Below, piece after piece: positions 40,024 through 47,079 of a stretch of DNA of 47,079 bases; positions within the stretch are counted from its first letter, which is position 1, and every line of letters begins with the position of its first letter. Under the pieces are notes generated by a model, which was given only the letters and a program-made list of their open reading frames with translations, ran no database searches and was not told where the DNA came from. Where the stretch lies: contig CAIMMI010000271.1 in NCBI GenBank assembly GCA_903842505.1, forward strand, positions 1 to 47,079, given 5' to 3'. The stretch comes from an uncultured Verrucomicrobiota bacterium (GTDB lineage: Bacteria > Verrucomicrobiota > Verrucomicrobiia > Limisphaerales > UBA9464). A program made the position numbers and the translations under genes.

Positions 40024-40745
40024 TGAGATACGGAATCATTGCCGACATTCATGGCAACCTGGAAGGTCTTCAGGTGGTTCTGGCTGATATCCAGGCCCAG
40101 CGATGCACCCATGTGGTGTGTCTGGGCGATGTCGTCGGCTACGGAGCCAATCCAAAGGAGTGCCTGGACATCATCCGGGGCATGAACATTCCTGTCGTGA
40201 AGGGCAACCACGACGAATACATCGGCAGCAGCGAGGATCCCGAGGGGTTCAACGATGCCGCCGCCGAAGCAGTCTCCTGGAGCCGAAACCAACTGACCGA
40301 GGACGACCGCAAGTGGCTGCGGGAACTGAAGTACTTCCGTCTGGTCGCCAATTTTTCCATCGTCCACGCCACCCTCGATGCCCCCCAACGCTGGGGTTAC
40401 GTCTTCGAGAAACTGGAGGCGGCCGCCAGCTTTACCTACCAGAACACCCAGGTCTGCTTCTTCGGCCACACCCACGTCCCGGTCGCCTTCATCCGCGACA
40501 CCGGTGTCCGGGGCGGCACCTACTCGAAGTTCCGGGTCGAGTCCGGCAAGAAGTACTTCGTCAATGTCGGCTCCGTCGGACAGCCCCGCGATGGCGATCC
40601 CCGAGCCGCCTATGTGATCTACGACCTGCCCCAGCAGACCATCGAACTGCGTCGTCTGGAGTACGACATCCCCACCGCTCAACGGAAGATCCGCGCTGCC
40701 GGACTCCCCGAGCGACTCGCCGATCGGCTTGCCACCGGTCGCTGA
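40023..40745 (+). CDS. Metallophosphoesterase (YfcE/MJ0936-like)
   Basis: 240 residues, cytoplasmic. The calcineurin-like metal motifs are in order: DIHGN (8-12), CLGDVVGYG, KGNHDEY, then VHAT and GHTHVP. C-terminal YVIYDLP is also typical. The family includes small phosphodiesterases and 2',3'-cyclic phosphodiesterases; substrate unknown. The start overlaps the acyP stop as TGATG. Confidence 0.92.
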   Translation: MRYGIIADIHGNLEGLQVVLADIQAQRCTHVVCLGDVVGYGANPKECLDIIRGMNIPVVKGNHDEYIGSSEDPEGFNDAAAEAVSWSRNQLTEDDRKWLRELKYFRLVANFSIVHATLDAPQRWGYVFEKLEAAASFTYQNTQVCFFGHTHVPVAFIRDTGVRGGTYSKFRVESGKKYFVNVGSVGQPRDGDPRAAYVIYDLPQQTIELRRLEYDIPTAQRKIRAAGLPERLADRLATGR

Positions 40746-40875
40746 TACCCCGAACCGCCTGCTGCCCGCCTTGGCGTGAGCCATCCTGGTCGCCTCGGTC
40801 CAATTCCAGCCCCGCCCCCTCTCCAAATCGGGAGTCAGGCTTGCCGCAAAGTTCCCTGCTCTTAGTGTCCCCGCC

Positions 40876-41766
40876 ATGAAGCACATCCTCTCGGCCCTCC
40901 TCGGCGTCTTCTTCGCCGCGCGACTCCTCGCCCAGGTCGATGTGCGGGTCAGCCTGACCCAGGAGCAGTTCCTGCCGGGCGAATCCATCGAAGCCGCCGT
41001 CCGCATCGCCAACTTTACCGGCCAGAAACTCACCTTCGGCAACCGCACGGATTGGATCCGCTTCAATGTCGAATCCACCGACGGCCGCATCGTGAACCGG
41101 ATCTCTGAAGTTCAGGAAAGCGGCGAATTCCAGCTCGAATCCTCGACCCGAGGAACCATCCGGTACGACATCCAACCCCATTTCGACCTCTCCACCCCCG
41201 GCCGGTACCGGATCTCCGCCACGGTCCAACTCGCCGAAGATCAGGAGTACACCAGCCCCGCCGTCCACTTCGAGGTCTTCCGCGGCACCCGACTCTGGGA
41301 ACGGGAGATCGGCATCGAGACCGCCGACGTCAGTACTTCGAACCGGCGCAAGTACATCCTCCAGCAGGCGACTCACCTCCGGAATGTCCGTCTCTACATC
41401 CGCGTCACCGATGATTCCGAGGCCGCAACGTTCAAGGTCATCCCCATTGGTCCCACCGTTTCATTCGGGCGCCCCTCCTGCGCCGTGGATCGCAAATCCC
41501 GCCTCCACGTCCTTCACCAGATTTCGGCCGACACCTACCGCTTCCACCTCGTCACCCCGGAGGGCCGTGTCGAAACCCGCCGGATCTACGCTTTCTCCGA
41601 TCGTCGTCCTCAACTGCGGGTGAATGAAGCCGGCGAAGTCGCCGTCATCGGTGGCGAACGTCGCCGTGCTTCGGATGACATCCCCCAGGAAGCCGTCCCC
41701 GCACCGACGTCCGCCAAGCCGGATGATGAACCTCCCGCAAAGCCGACGCCTGCTGCAGCCAAGTAG
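40876..41766 (+). CDS. Exported protein of unknown function
   Basis: 296 residues. Signal peptide (about 1-19, MKHILSALLGVFFAARLLA), then a beta-rich domain resembling an immunoglobulin-type fold (VRVSLTQEQFLPGESIEAAV, then PGRYRISATVQL), and a second beta-rich part, ending in a Pro/Ala/Lys-rich tail (about 270-296). The N-terminal text is like that of bacterial 'intracellular proteinase inhibitor/BsuPI'-type or macroglobulin-type beta domains, but I do not assign it. The next gene starts inside its last 44 bases, so the two are coupled. Confidence 0.7.
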   Translation: MKHILSALLGVFFAARLLAQVDVRVSLTQEQFLPGESIEAAVRIANFTGQKLTFGNRTDWIRFNVESTDGRIVNRISEVQESGEFQLESSTRGTIRYDIQPHFDLSTPGRYRISATVQLAEDQEYTSPAVHFEVFRGTRLWEREIGIETADVSTSNRRKYILQQATHLRNVRLYIRVTDDSEAATFKVIPIGPTVSFGRPSCAVDRKSRLHVLHQISADTYRFHLVTPEGRVETRRIYAFSDRRPQLRVNEAGEVAVIGGERRRASDDIPQEAVPAPTSAKPDDEPPAKPTPAAAK

Positions 41767-42799
41767 CCTTACGTACGTGGCTGTTGCCGTCCTGCTGGCC
41801 GTTTCCCTGACGGCCGCGGCGGCCCCTCCGACTCCGCCAGTCGTCCTTCACCTGCGCAACGGCGACCGGATCACCGGCGAGATCCTTCGAGAAGATACCA
41901 AAGGCCTCGTCATCCGGTCCCCTGTCGCCGGCAAGCTCACGGTCGCCCGGGATGCCATCCTCCGCCGGGAAGTCCCGGGGACCACCGACTCCCCGTCTGC
42001 TGCCGTCAGACCAGATCCACCCCCCAAGGCCGCCACGCCCGTTCCCCTACCTACGGTTGCCTCGCCCGCTTCCACCAACGCACCCACCCAGGTCCTCTCG
42101 CTTTCCGGGAACCCCTGGCTGCCCTCCTGGATCGCGCCGTTCATCACCAACTGGCACGGAAACGTGGGCCTTGGCATGAACCTCGGTTTCGGCACCACCG
42201 AGCGCCAGACCTTCTTCGTCACCGCCAATGCCACGCACGCCTGGCAACGGATCGCCAACTCCGTCAACTACAACGCGGCCTATGGCCTCGTGAACGACGT
42301 CGAGGCCGCCAACCGCATGGAGGGCTTGCTCAAGACCGACGTCTTCGTCGACCACAGACACCGCCTCTACGTCTACAACCTGATGCTCGGCGGCTACGAC
42401 GCCATCCGCCTCATCAACCGCCGCCTCGAAGAGGGTGTCGGCGTGGGTTACCGGATCTACGAACGCCCCCGCCTCATCGTGAACGTCGAACTGGGTGGCC
42501 AGTACCAACGCTTCGACTACTCCCAGCAGGGTGACCGCTCGATCTGGTCCGCCCGTATCTCCGAGAGCCTCATCTGGAAACCCTCGGACAAATTGGCCCT
42601 GACCCAGAAAATCCAGTACATGCCCAACGTCTCGGACCTGTCCGACTACCGGGTACGGTTCGACCTCATCGCGTCCTATCCACTCTTCAAGCGGATCACG
42701 ATGAGCCTCAATGCAGTCAATGAGTACGAGTCGTTGCCGCCGCGCGGTGTCGACAACAACGACCTCCAGATCACCACGAACGTGAACATCACGTTCTGA
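41723..42799 (+). CDS. DUF481-family outer-membrane barrel protein
   Basis: About 358 residues. Signal peptide (about 15-33, YVAVAVLLAVSLTAAAA), then a small beta domain LHLRNGDRITGEILREDTKGLVI with VARDAILRRE (about 40-80), seen in many Verrucomicrobiota and Planctomycetes envelope proteins. A Pro-rich linker precedes a C-terminal DUF481 barrel (about 145-358) with alternating aromatic strands, ending in NVNITF. A terminal Phe is typical for outer-membrane barrels. The start (ATG 41723, or the next codon) lies within the end of the preceding gene. It is convergent with the flavin reductase gene, nine bases away. Confidence 0.85.
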   Translation: MMNLPQSRRLLQPSSLTYVAVAVLLAVSLTAAAAPPTPPVVLHLRNGDRITGEILREDTKGLVIRSPVAGKLTVARDAILRREVPGTTDSPSAAVRPDPPPKAATPVPLPTVASPASTNAPTQVLSLSGNPWLPSWIAPFITNWHGNVGLGMNLGFGTTERQTFFVTANATHAWQRIANSVNYNAAYGLVNDVEAANRMEGLLKTDVFVDHRHRLYVYNLMLGGYDAIRLINRRLEEGVGVGYRIYERPRLIVNVELGGQYQRFDYSQQGDRSIWSARISESLIWKPSDKLALTQKIQYMPNVSDLSDYRVRFDLIASYPLFKRITMSLNAVNEYESLPPRGVDNNDLQITTNVNITF

Positions 42800-42808
42800 T
42801 CCCAAGCC

Positions 42809-43528
42809 TCAACCCCACTTCTCCGTCTTCATCTGCTCCTTCGGCAGGGCCAGATCGTGCGTCACGAGGTGTTCCACCGCGTTGACCATCTCGTTCGTGC
42901 CGCAGGCGTAGAAGACCGTGTTCGCCGGATCATCAACAAAGCTCTTCACCCATTCGGGCGTGATCCGACCCCGACGCCCCGTCCAGGGATCCTCCGGTTG
43001 CAATCGCGTGCAGGTCACATGGAACCGGACCCTCGGGTTCTTCGCTTCCAACTCCCGGAACTCCTCCCCGAAGATGATGTCCGAAGTCGTCCTCACCGTG
43101 TAGAGGATCGTGATCCGGGTATCGAGGTTCCGCGCCGTTGCCTCCCGTGCGAATCCGCGGAAAGGCGTCACTCCGGAGCCCCCGGCCACACAGATGAGAT
43201 GCTTCGCCGGCGGATCAAACACCGGCAGGAACCGACCCGTCGGAGGAATCACGAACATCTTGTCCCCAGCCTCCACCCAATCGACCACGCTCGTTCCCAT
43301 CTTCCCGTCCCGCTTCACGGTCACCTCGTAGTGCCCCCGGTCCAGCGCACTCGAACTCAGGGAGTAAGCCCGCTTGTACTTCGGCTTGTGCGGCCAGTAG
43401 ACCGTGATGAACTGACCCGTCTTGAAGTCTGGCTCGTAGCCCGCAGGCCACTGAAAACGGACCGTCTTCACGTCCGGAAGCTCCATCTTCACGGACTCCA
43501 CCAGCATCTCAGCGATGACTTTTGACAT
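42809..43528 (-). CDS. Ferredoxin/flavodoxin-NADP reductase-like flavoprotein
   Basis: 239 residues, FAD and NAD(P) domains only, no iron-sulfur domain. FAD-binding RAYSLSS (about 53-59), NAD(P)-binding GGSGVTPFRG (about 113-122), and the C-terminal YACGTNEMV (about 208-216). It transfers electrons between NAD(P)H and a one-electron carrier; the partner is not encoded nearby. The ATG at 43528 starts directly before the first strand; the frame extends upstream through repeat-like sequence. It diverges from the DUF5009 gene with a repeat module between. Confidence 0.9.
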   Translation of the reverse strand: MSKVIAEMLVESVKMELPDVKTVRFQWPAGYEPDFKTGQFITVYWPHKPKYKRAYSLSSSALDRGHYEVTVKRDGKMGTSVVDWVEAGDKMFVIPPTGRFLPVFDPPAKHLICVAGGSGVTPFRGFAREATARNLDTRITILYTVRTTSDIIFGEEFRELEAKNPRVRFHVTCTRLQPEDPWTGRRGRITPEWVKSFVDDPANTVFYACGTNEMVNAVEHLVTHDLALPKEQMKTEKWG

Positions 43529-43634
43529 GTCGGGAAGGAATCGGGCCCGTCGTGAACCCAGAATGACAAGATCATGAAGAAGAGCTTCCCGGTGTAAAGC
43601 CTCAGGCCATCCCGCCCCCAGCTTCTCCCACACA

Positions 43635-43676
43635 CACCGTTCCGCACCGAAACCCGCATCTTGAAACTTGGAACTC
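43635..43676 (-). repeat. TTTCAAG core module, copy E
   Basis: On the minus strand GAGTTCCAAGTTTCAAG then ATGCGGGTTTCGGTGC, clearly similar to the core at 16304 (GAGTTCCCAGTTTCAAG then ATTCGAGTTTCAAG). It lies between divergent promoters. No complete GTGGGGCGAG half is next to it; CCCCAC at 43682-43687 may be a remnant. Confidence 0.6.
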
Positions 43677-43707
43677 CCCAGCCCCACCGGTACACACCGT
43701 ACCGAAC

Positions 43708-44946
43708 ATGGAAGCCACCCCCAATCCACCCCAGCAGCGGGCCGTATCCCTCGATGCCTACCGCGGCTTTGTCATGCTGCTCATGGCCGGCGAGGTCCTC
43801 CGCTTCCATGCGGTTTCACAGAACCTGCCCGAGAGCGGTCTCTTTCGTTTCCTGGCCCACCACCAAGACCATGTTGACTGGCGTGGCTGCACCCTCCACG
43901 ACCTGATCCAACCCTCGTTCTCGTTCCTCGTTGGTTGCGCCCTGCCTTGGTCCATCGCCAACCGCAAGGCCCGCGGCCAAGGCTCCGCCGGCATCTGGCT
44001 CCATACCTTCTGGCGTGCCTTCATCCTCATCGCACTCGGCGTGTTCCTCCGTTCCACCGGCTCGAAGTTCACCCACTTCACCTTCGAGGACACCCTTTCC
44101 CAGATCGGACTCGGCTACGTCGGTCTCACCTTCCTCGCCTGGCGCTCCGTCCGTGTCCAGATCCTGGGTCTCGTCACCCTCCTCTTCGGCTACTGGGCCT
44201 GGTTCGCCATCACTCCCCTCCCGGGCCCCACCTTCGATCCCACCGTCGTCGGCGTCCCCAGGGACTGGCCCGAAACCCTCACCGGCTTCGCTGCCCACTG
44301 GAACAAGAACGCCAACCCGGCCCATTTCTTCGACCTCTGGTTCCTCAACCTTTTCCCTCGGATCAAGCCCTGGCTCTTCAACGGGGGTGGCTACCTCACG
44401 CTCAGCTTCATCCCCACCCTCGCGACCATGGTCCTCGGCCTCCTCGCCGGCCAATGGCTCCGACGCACCGACCTCACCGCCTTGAACCGCATCGGCGGCC
44501 TGATCTTCGCCGGCCTCACCGGCCTTGCCCTCGGCACCACTCTCGACCTCACCGGCGTCTGCCCCTCCGTGAAACGCATCTGGACTCCGTCCTGGGTCCT
44601 CTTCAGCGGCGGCTGGGCCTGCCTCTTCCTCGCCGCCTTCCACGCCGTCGCCGACGTCCGCCGCTGGACCCTGCCCGTCTTCCCACTCGTCGTCGTCGGT
44701 ATGAACTCGATCTTCACCTACGTCATCTCCCACCTCTGGGACGGATTCTTCCGCAACAACACCACCAACCACCTCAATACCTTCCTCCTCTGGCTCAAGG
44801 GACCCGATACCTTCACCGAAGGCAGCACCTTCTGGAAGATCGTCAGCGGCCCCTACGCCCCCATGCTCGAAGGCGCTGTCGCCCTCCTCTGCATCTGGTT
44901 GTGCTGCCTCTGGCTCTGGCGCAGGAAAGTCTTCATCCGGATCTGA
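43708..44946 (+). CDS. DUF5009 / heparan-alpha-glucosaminide N-acetyltransferase-like membrane protein
   Basis: 412 residues with about ten to twelve membrane helices. The opening AVSLDAYRGFVMLLMAGEVL (about 12-31) is the family hallmark, followed by HDLIQPSFSFLVGCALPWS with a His-Asp pair, and late FPLVVVGMNSIFTYVISHLW. Members related to human HGSNAT and bacterial NagX are thought to move or transfer acetyl groups across membranes onto amino sugars. The activity here is inferred from family only. No operon partner is visible; a hairpin follows. Confidence 0.85.
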   Translation: MEATPNPPQQRAVSLDAYRGFVMLLMAGEVLRFHAVSQNLPESGLFRFLAHHQDHVDWRGCTLHDLIQPSFSFLVGCALPWSIANRKARGQGSAGIWLHTFWRAFILIALGVFLRSTGSKFTHFTFEDTLSQIGLGYVGLTFLAWRSVRVQILGLVTLLFGYWAWFAITPLPGPTFDPTVVGVPRDWPETLTGFAAHWNKNANPAHFFDLWFLNLFPRIKPWLFNGGGYLTLSFIPTLATMVLGLLAGQWLRRTDLTALNRIGGLIFAGLTGLALGTTLDLTGVCPSVKRIWTPSWVLFSGGWACLFLAAFHAVADVRRWTLPVFPLVVVGMNSIFTYVISHLWDGFFRNNTTNHLNTFLLWLKGPDTFTEGSTFWKIVSGPYAPMLEGAVALLCIWLCCLWLWRRKVFIRI

Positions 44947-44958
44947 TCCCGCCCGCCT

Positions 44959-44988
44959 CCGGGATCCGGCCGGAGACCCGGATTCCGG
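44959..44988 (+). terminator. Hairpin after the DUF5009 gene
   Basis: CCGGGATCCGG, eight-base loop, CCGGATTCCGG: eleven positions with one mismatch. No T run follows, so termination is uncertain. Confidence 0.4.
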
Positions 44989-45046
44989 AATCCTGTCACA
45001 CCCTGCCAGCAGGCGGCCCGCTAGTTGCTCTCGGGTTTCCCAAAAG

Positions 45047-45063
45047 GATGAACCTCCTTCATC
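45047..45063. promoter_or_regulatory. Inverted repeat GATGAA-CCTCC-TTCATC before the LysR gene
   Basis: Six-base perfect arms ending one base before the start codon. As RNA it would mask the start region; as DNA it could be an autoregulatory site. Low confidence, because half of the palindrome may arise from local duplication. Confidence 0.3.
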
Positions 45064-45064
45064 G

Positions 45065-46009
45065 ATGAAGCCTCCGATCGACTCCCGCCAACTCTACGCC
45101 TTCGTAATTCTCGCCAGAACCGGCAGCTTTACGCAGACCGCACGCGAACTGTTCCTCACCCAGTCCGCCGTCAGCCACTCGATCAAGTCGCTGGAAACGG
45201 ACATGGGCTGTCGCCTTTTTGACAGAGTGGGCAAGACCGTGATGCTCACCCAGGCCGGCGAACAACTCCTTCCCCACGCCGATCGCATCCTCCGCGAAAT
45301 GGATGTCGCCCGTGGAGGAATGACCGGCCTCCGCCAATGGGGATTTGGCCGACTCCGCGTCGGCGCTCCCGCTCCCATCGGCGACAGCCTCCTCCCTCCC
45401 GTCATGGCCGAGGTCCGCCGACGCGAACCCCGTACCCTCCTCAAGACCGAGGTCGCCGACGAATCCAACCCCATCGATCTCCTCGAAGCCCGACGCGTCG
45501 ACCTCGTCCTCAGCCCCGCCGGCAAGCCCGACGAACGCTTCGCCACCGAAACCCTCTTCGCCGAGGAATACGTCTTCGCCGTCCCCCGGGAGCACCCTTG
45601 GTGCAGCCTGCAGGCCGCCCCCCTCGAAGCCGTCGGCCCACAACCCGTCATCGTACCCGGCCTTCACACCATCACCTGGCGATTCATCGACGAGTTTTTC
45701 CGCGCCGAACAGATCAGCCTCAACGTGCAGGGCGAAACCGGAACCCCGAACCAAGCCCTCGCCCTCGCCAAGGCCGGTCTCGGCGCAGCCCTCATTCCCG
45801 CTTGGTCGTTCAATGGTTCCCCCCTTGCCAGCGGCCTCGCCGCCCTCCCGCTCGGCCGCCGCCGCCTCCGGATTCCGTGGGTCATCACGTTCTGGCGCGG
45901 ACGCCGCCTCAGCCTTCCCGAAAGCCTCTTCATCGAGGTCGCCCGTCAGCAGATCGCCCAACTCGCCGGTGAGATCAGCCCGCCCAGGAAGCCCAGGGCA
46001 GCTCATTGA
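45065..46009 (+). CDS. LysR-family transcriptional regulator
   Basis: 314 residues. N-terminal winged helix (about 6-65) with FVILARTGSFTQTARELFLTQ and AVSHSIKSLETDMGCRLFDR, then a LysR substrate-binding domain (about 92-300). Co-inducer unknown. Just before the ATG, GATGAA-CCTCC-TTCATC (45047-45063) is an inverted repeat, and GATGAA(G)CCTCC recurs across the start codon, so self-control at this site is possible. It lies between the DUF5009 gene and the PAP2 gene on the same strand, with no divergent target gene, which is atypical for LysR regulators. Confidence 0.92.
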   Translation: MKPPIDSRQLYAFVILARTGSFTQTARELFLTQSAVSHSIKSLETDMGCRLFDRVGKTVMLTQAGEQLLPHADRILREMDVARGGMTGLRQWGFGRLRVGAPAPIGDSLLPPVMAEVRRREPRTLLKTEVADESNPIDLLEARRVDLVLSPAGKPDERFATETLFAEEYVFAVPREHPWCSLQAAPLEAVGPQPVIVPGLHTITWRFIDEFFRAEQISLNVQGETGTPNQALALAKAGLGAALIPAWSFNGSPLASGLAALPLGRRRLRIPWVITFWRGRRLSLPESLFIEVARQQIAQLAGEISPPRKPRAAH

Positions 46010-46156
46010 TTTCCGACGCCCGCCTGACCCGATAAATCGCTTCAAGCGACGCGGCCCACCTGGGGCAATCGCTGCCGCGTGTTCGATCCTGCCTCCACCA
46101 CAGGACTCCGCTGGATCGACCTGCACGCTGAATCCATGCAACGTCCGGGGGAACGC

Positions 46157-47079
46157 ATGACCGTTGCCTCCGCCCGCCCCACCGACACCTCGGCTCCACC
46201 CACTCGCGGACTCCTGCTCCACGAATGGACCTTCGGCGCACTCCTGATCTACCTCGCCCTCCGCTCAGCCATCCAGATCAGCCCACTGGATACCGCCACC
46301 GCCATCCCCATTCTGCTCCTCGGCTTCGACGCTGTCCTGATTGCCTGGGACCGACGCGCCCGGACCATCCCCTCCGGTCGCAGCCGACTCCTCTTCCATG
46401 TCGTCGCCATGAACGTGGTTTACCTGCGCCTCGGAGTGGATGTTCCCCGCATGGGGAACCCTTCCGCGGATGCCTGGTTACTTGGCCTCGACCGACGATG
46501 GTTTGGCGAAACTCCGGCCCTCCGCCTCGCATCCCTCGCGAACCCGGTAACCTCGGAACTCGTCTCGCTCTGCTACTTCCTCTTCTTCCCGGCCATGCTC
46601 GGATACCAACTCACATGGCTCTTCTCGGACCCCCTTCGGGCACGCCGCTTCTTCGCCGGACTCTACCTGGTCTACTCGGTCGGGTTCGCCGGCTACACCC
46701 TCGCCCCCGCTACCGGCCCCTGGGTCCACCTCGCCTCGTCTTTCCAACCCCTCCAGGGCGGGCCGATCACTTGGCTCACCGATCGGATCGTCCGAACCGG
46801 CTGCAATGGCATTGATGTCTTCCCCAGCCTGCACGTCGCCGTGACCACCTACTTCGTCGGATACGATGCCATGTCGGGCCAATATCGACGCTTCCTGTTC
46901 GCCTTGGTTCCCGCAATCGGCCTGTGCGTCGCGACCGTCTACCTCCGGTATCACTACGCCGTCGACGGCATCGCCGGAATCATCCTCGGCGCTGCCGCCC
47001 TCTTCATGGTGCGTCCATCACGCCCGACATCCGCAAACATTCCATCAACACCTGCATCCCGCTCGAATCCCGCCTCGTC
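46157..47079 (+). CDS. PAP2-superfamily phosphatase (Aur1/Ipt1-like), partial
   Basis: Integral membrane lipid phosphatase or phosphotransferase-like protein, at least 307 codons, cut by the right edge. About seven hydrophobic segments. The catalytic motifs of the PAP2_3 branch are visible: FPSLHVAVT with H226 and RYHYAVDGIAG with H266 and D270. The first phosphatase motif is the shorter variant TGPWVHL rather than KxxxxxxRP. Members act on lipid phosphates or inositol phosphoryl groups; the substrate is unknown. GGGGGA lies just before the ATG at 46157; another ATG seven codons earlier is possible. It follows the LysR gene by 147 bases. Confidence 0.85.
   Translation, partial: MTVASARPTDTSAPPTRGLLLHEWTFGALLIYLALRSAIQISPLDTATAIPILLLGFDAVLIAWDRRARTIPSGRSRLLFHVVAMNVVYLRLGVDVPRMGNPSADAWLLGLDRRWFGETPALRLASLANPVTSELVSLCYFLFFPAMLGYQLTWLFSDPLRARRFFAGLYLVYSVGFAGYTLAPATGPWVHLASSFQPLQGGPITWLTDRIVRTGCNGIDVFPSLHVAVTTYFVGYDAMSGQYRRFLFALVPAIGLCVATVYLRYHYAVDGIAGIILGAAALFMVRPSRPTSANIPSTPASRSNPAS

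Noticed and set aside
1-47079. CRISPR array, prophage or insertion sequence
   Set aside because: No regularly spaced direct repeats, no cas, integrase, capsid or transposase gene was seen anywhere in the window.

Overview
This window is GC-rich (mid-60s percent by eye) and most likely a chromosomal segment of a member of the Verrucomicrobiota, probably the Pedosphaera/Limisphaera side of the phylum. I infer this from gene content and from the intergenic repeats, not from a marker-gene tree. Supporting content includes a lipoprotein of the exosortase-associated TIGR04073 type, a very large TPR/FG-GAP/UnbV surface protein, an RRM protein with a polyglycine tail, an Ala/Pro-rich membrane protein next to thioredoxin, and many non-coding elements carrying the word GTGGGGCGAG. 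I see no phage, plasmid, IS element, CRISPR array, rRNA or intact tRNA gene.

Layout. 1-3291 (minus): front of an ATP synthase operon, atpB-atpE-atpF-atpH-atpA, with atpA cut by the window edge. 3661-8922 (plus): the large surface protein, an RNA uracil methyltransferase and a lipoate ligase. 8931-9680 (minus): a PAS-AraC regulator, divergent from a three-gene plus-strand operon (9739-14667) of a zinc peptidase, an enolase-superfamily dehydratase and a secreted esterase. 14668-15309: a gene-free, hairpin-rich stretch. 15310-17022 (minus): an AEC permease and a conserved protein of unknown role. 17146-19454 (plus): argA and a LuxR-type response regulator. 19444-27496 (minus): a Gfo/Idh/MocA oxidoreductase, pheT-methyltransferase-pheS, rplT-rpmI, ispE and the TIGR04073 lipoprotein. 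27595-29559: a small zincin (plus), then a glutathione peroxidase and a leucine-rich-repeat protein (minus). 29855-32395 (plus): RRM protein, Ala/Pro-rich membrane protein, trxA and a GspF-like protein. 32411-33743 (minus): pyrB and a small protein. 33883-35400 (plus): a secreted propeller and a TPR protein. 35584-39499 (minus): a hypothetical protein, a PQQ-type propeller, mazG and proB. 39745-42799 (plus): acylphosphatase, phosphoesterase and two envelope proteins. 42809-43528 (minus): a flavin reductase. 43708-end (plus): a DUF5009 membrane protein, a LysR regulator and a PAP2 phosphatase cut by the window edge.

Most genes are housekeeping: energy, translation, arginine, proline, pyrimidine and isoprenoid synthesis, redox, and envelope proteins. 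The most unusual material is non-coding. At least five loci carry a modular palindromic repeat built from two half-site forms sharing the end GTGGGGCGAG, some with a second module rich in TTTCAAG. One copy lies inside the only possible start region of a peptidase gene. Other items worth a second look are a response regulator with Glu in place of the phospho-accepting Asp, a transcription terminator overlapping the start of the GspF-like gene, a methyltransferase gene between pheS and pheT, a very short ATP synthase delta subunit, and many start codons (rplT, atpE, trxA among them) without a Shine-Dalgarno sequence.
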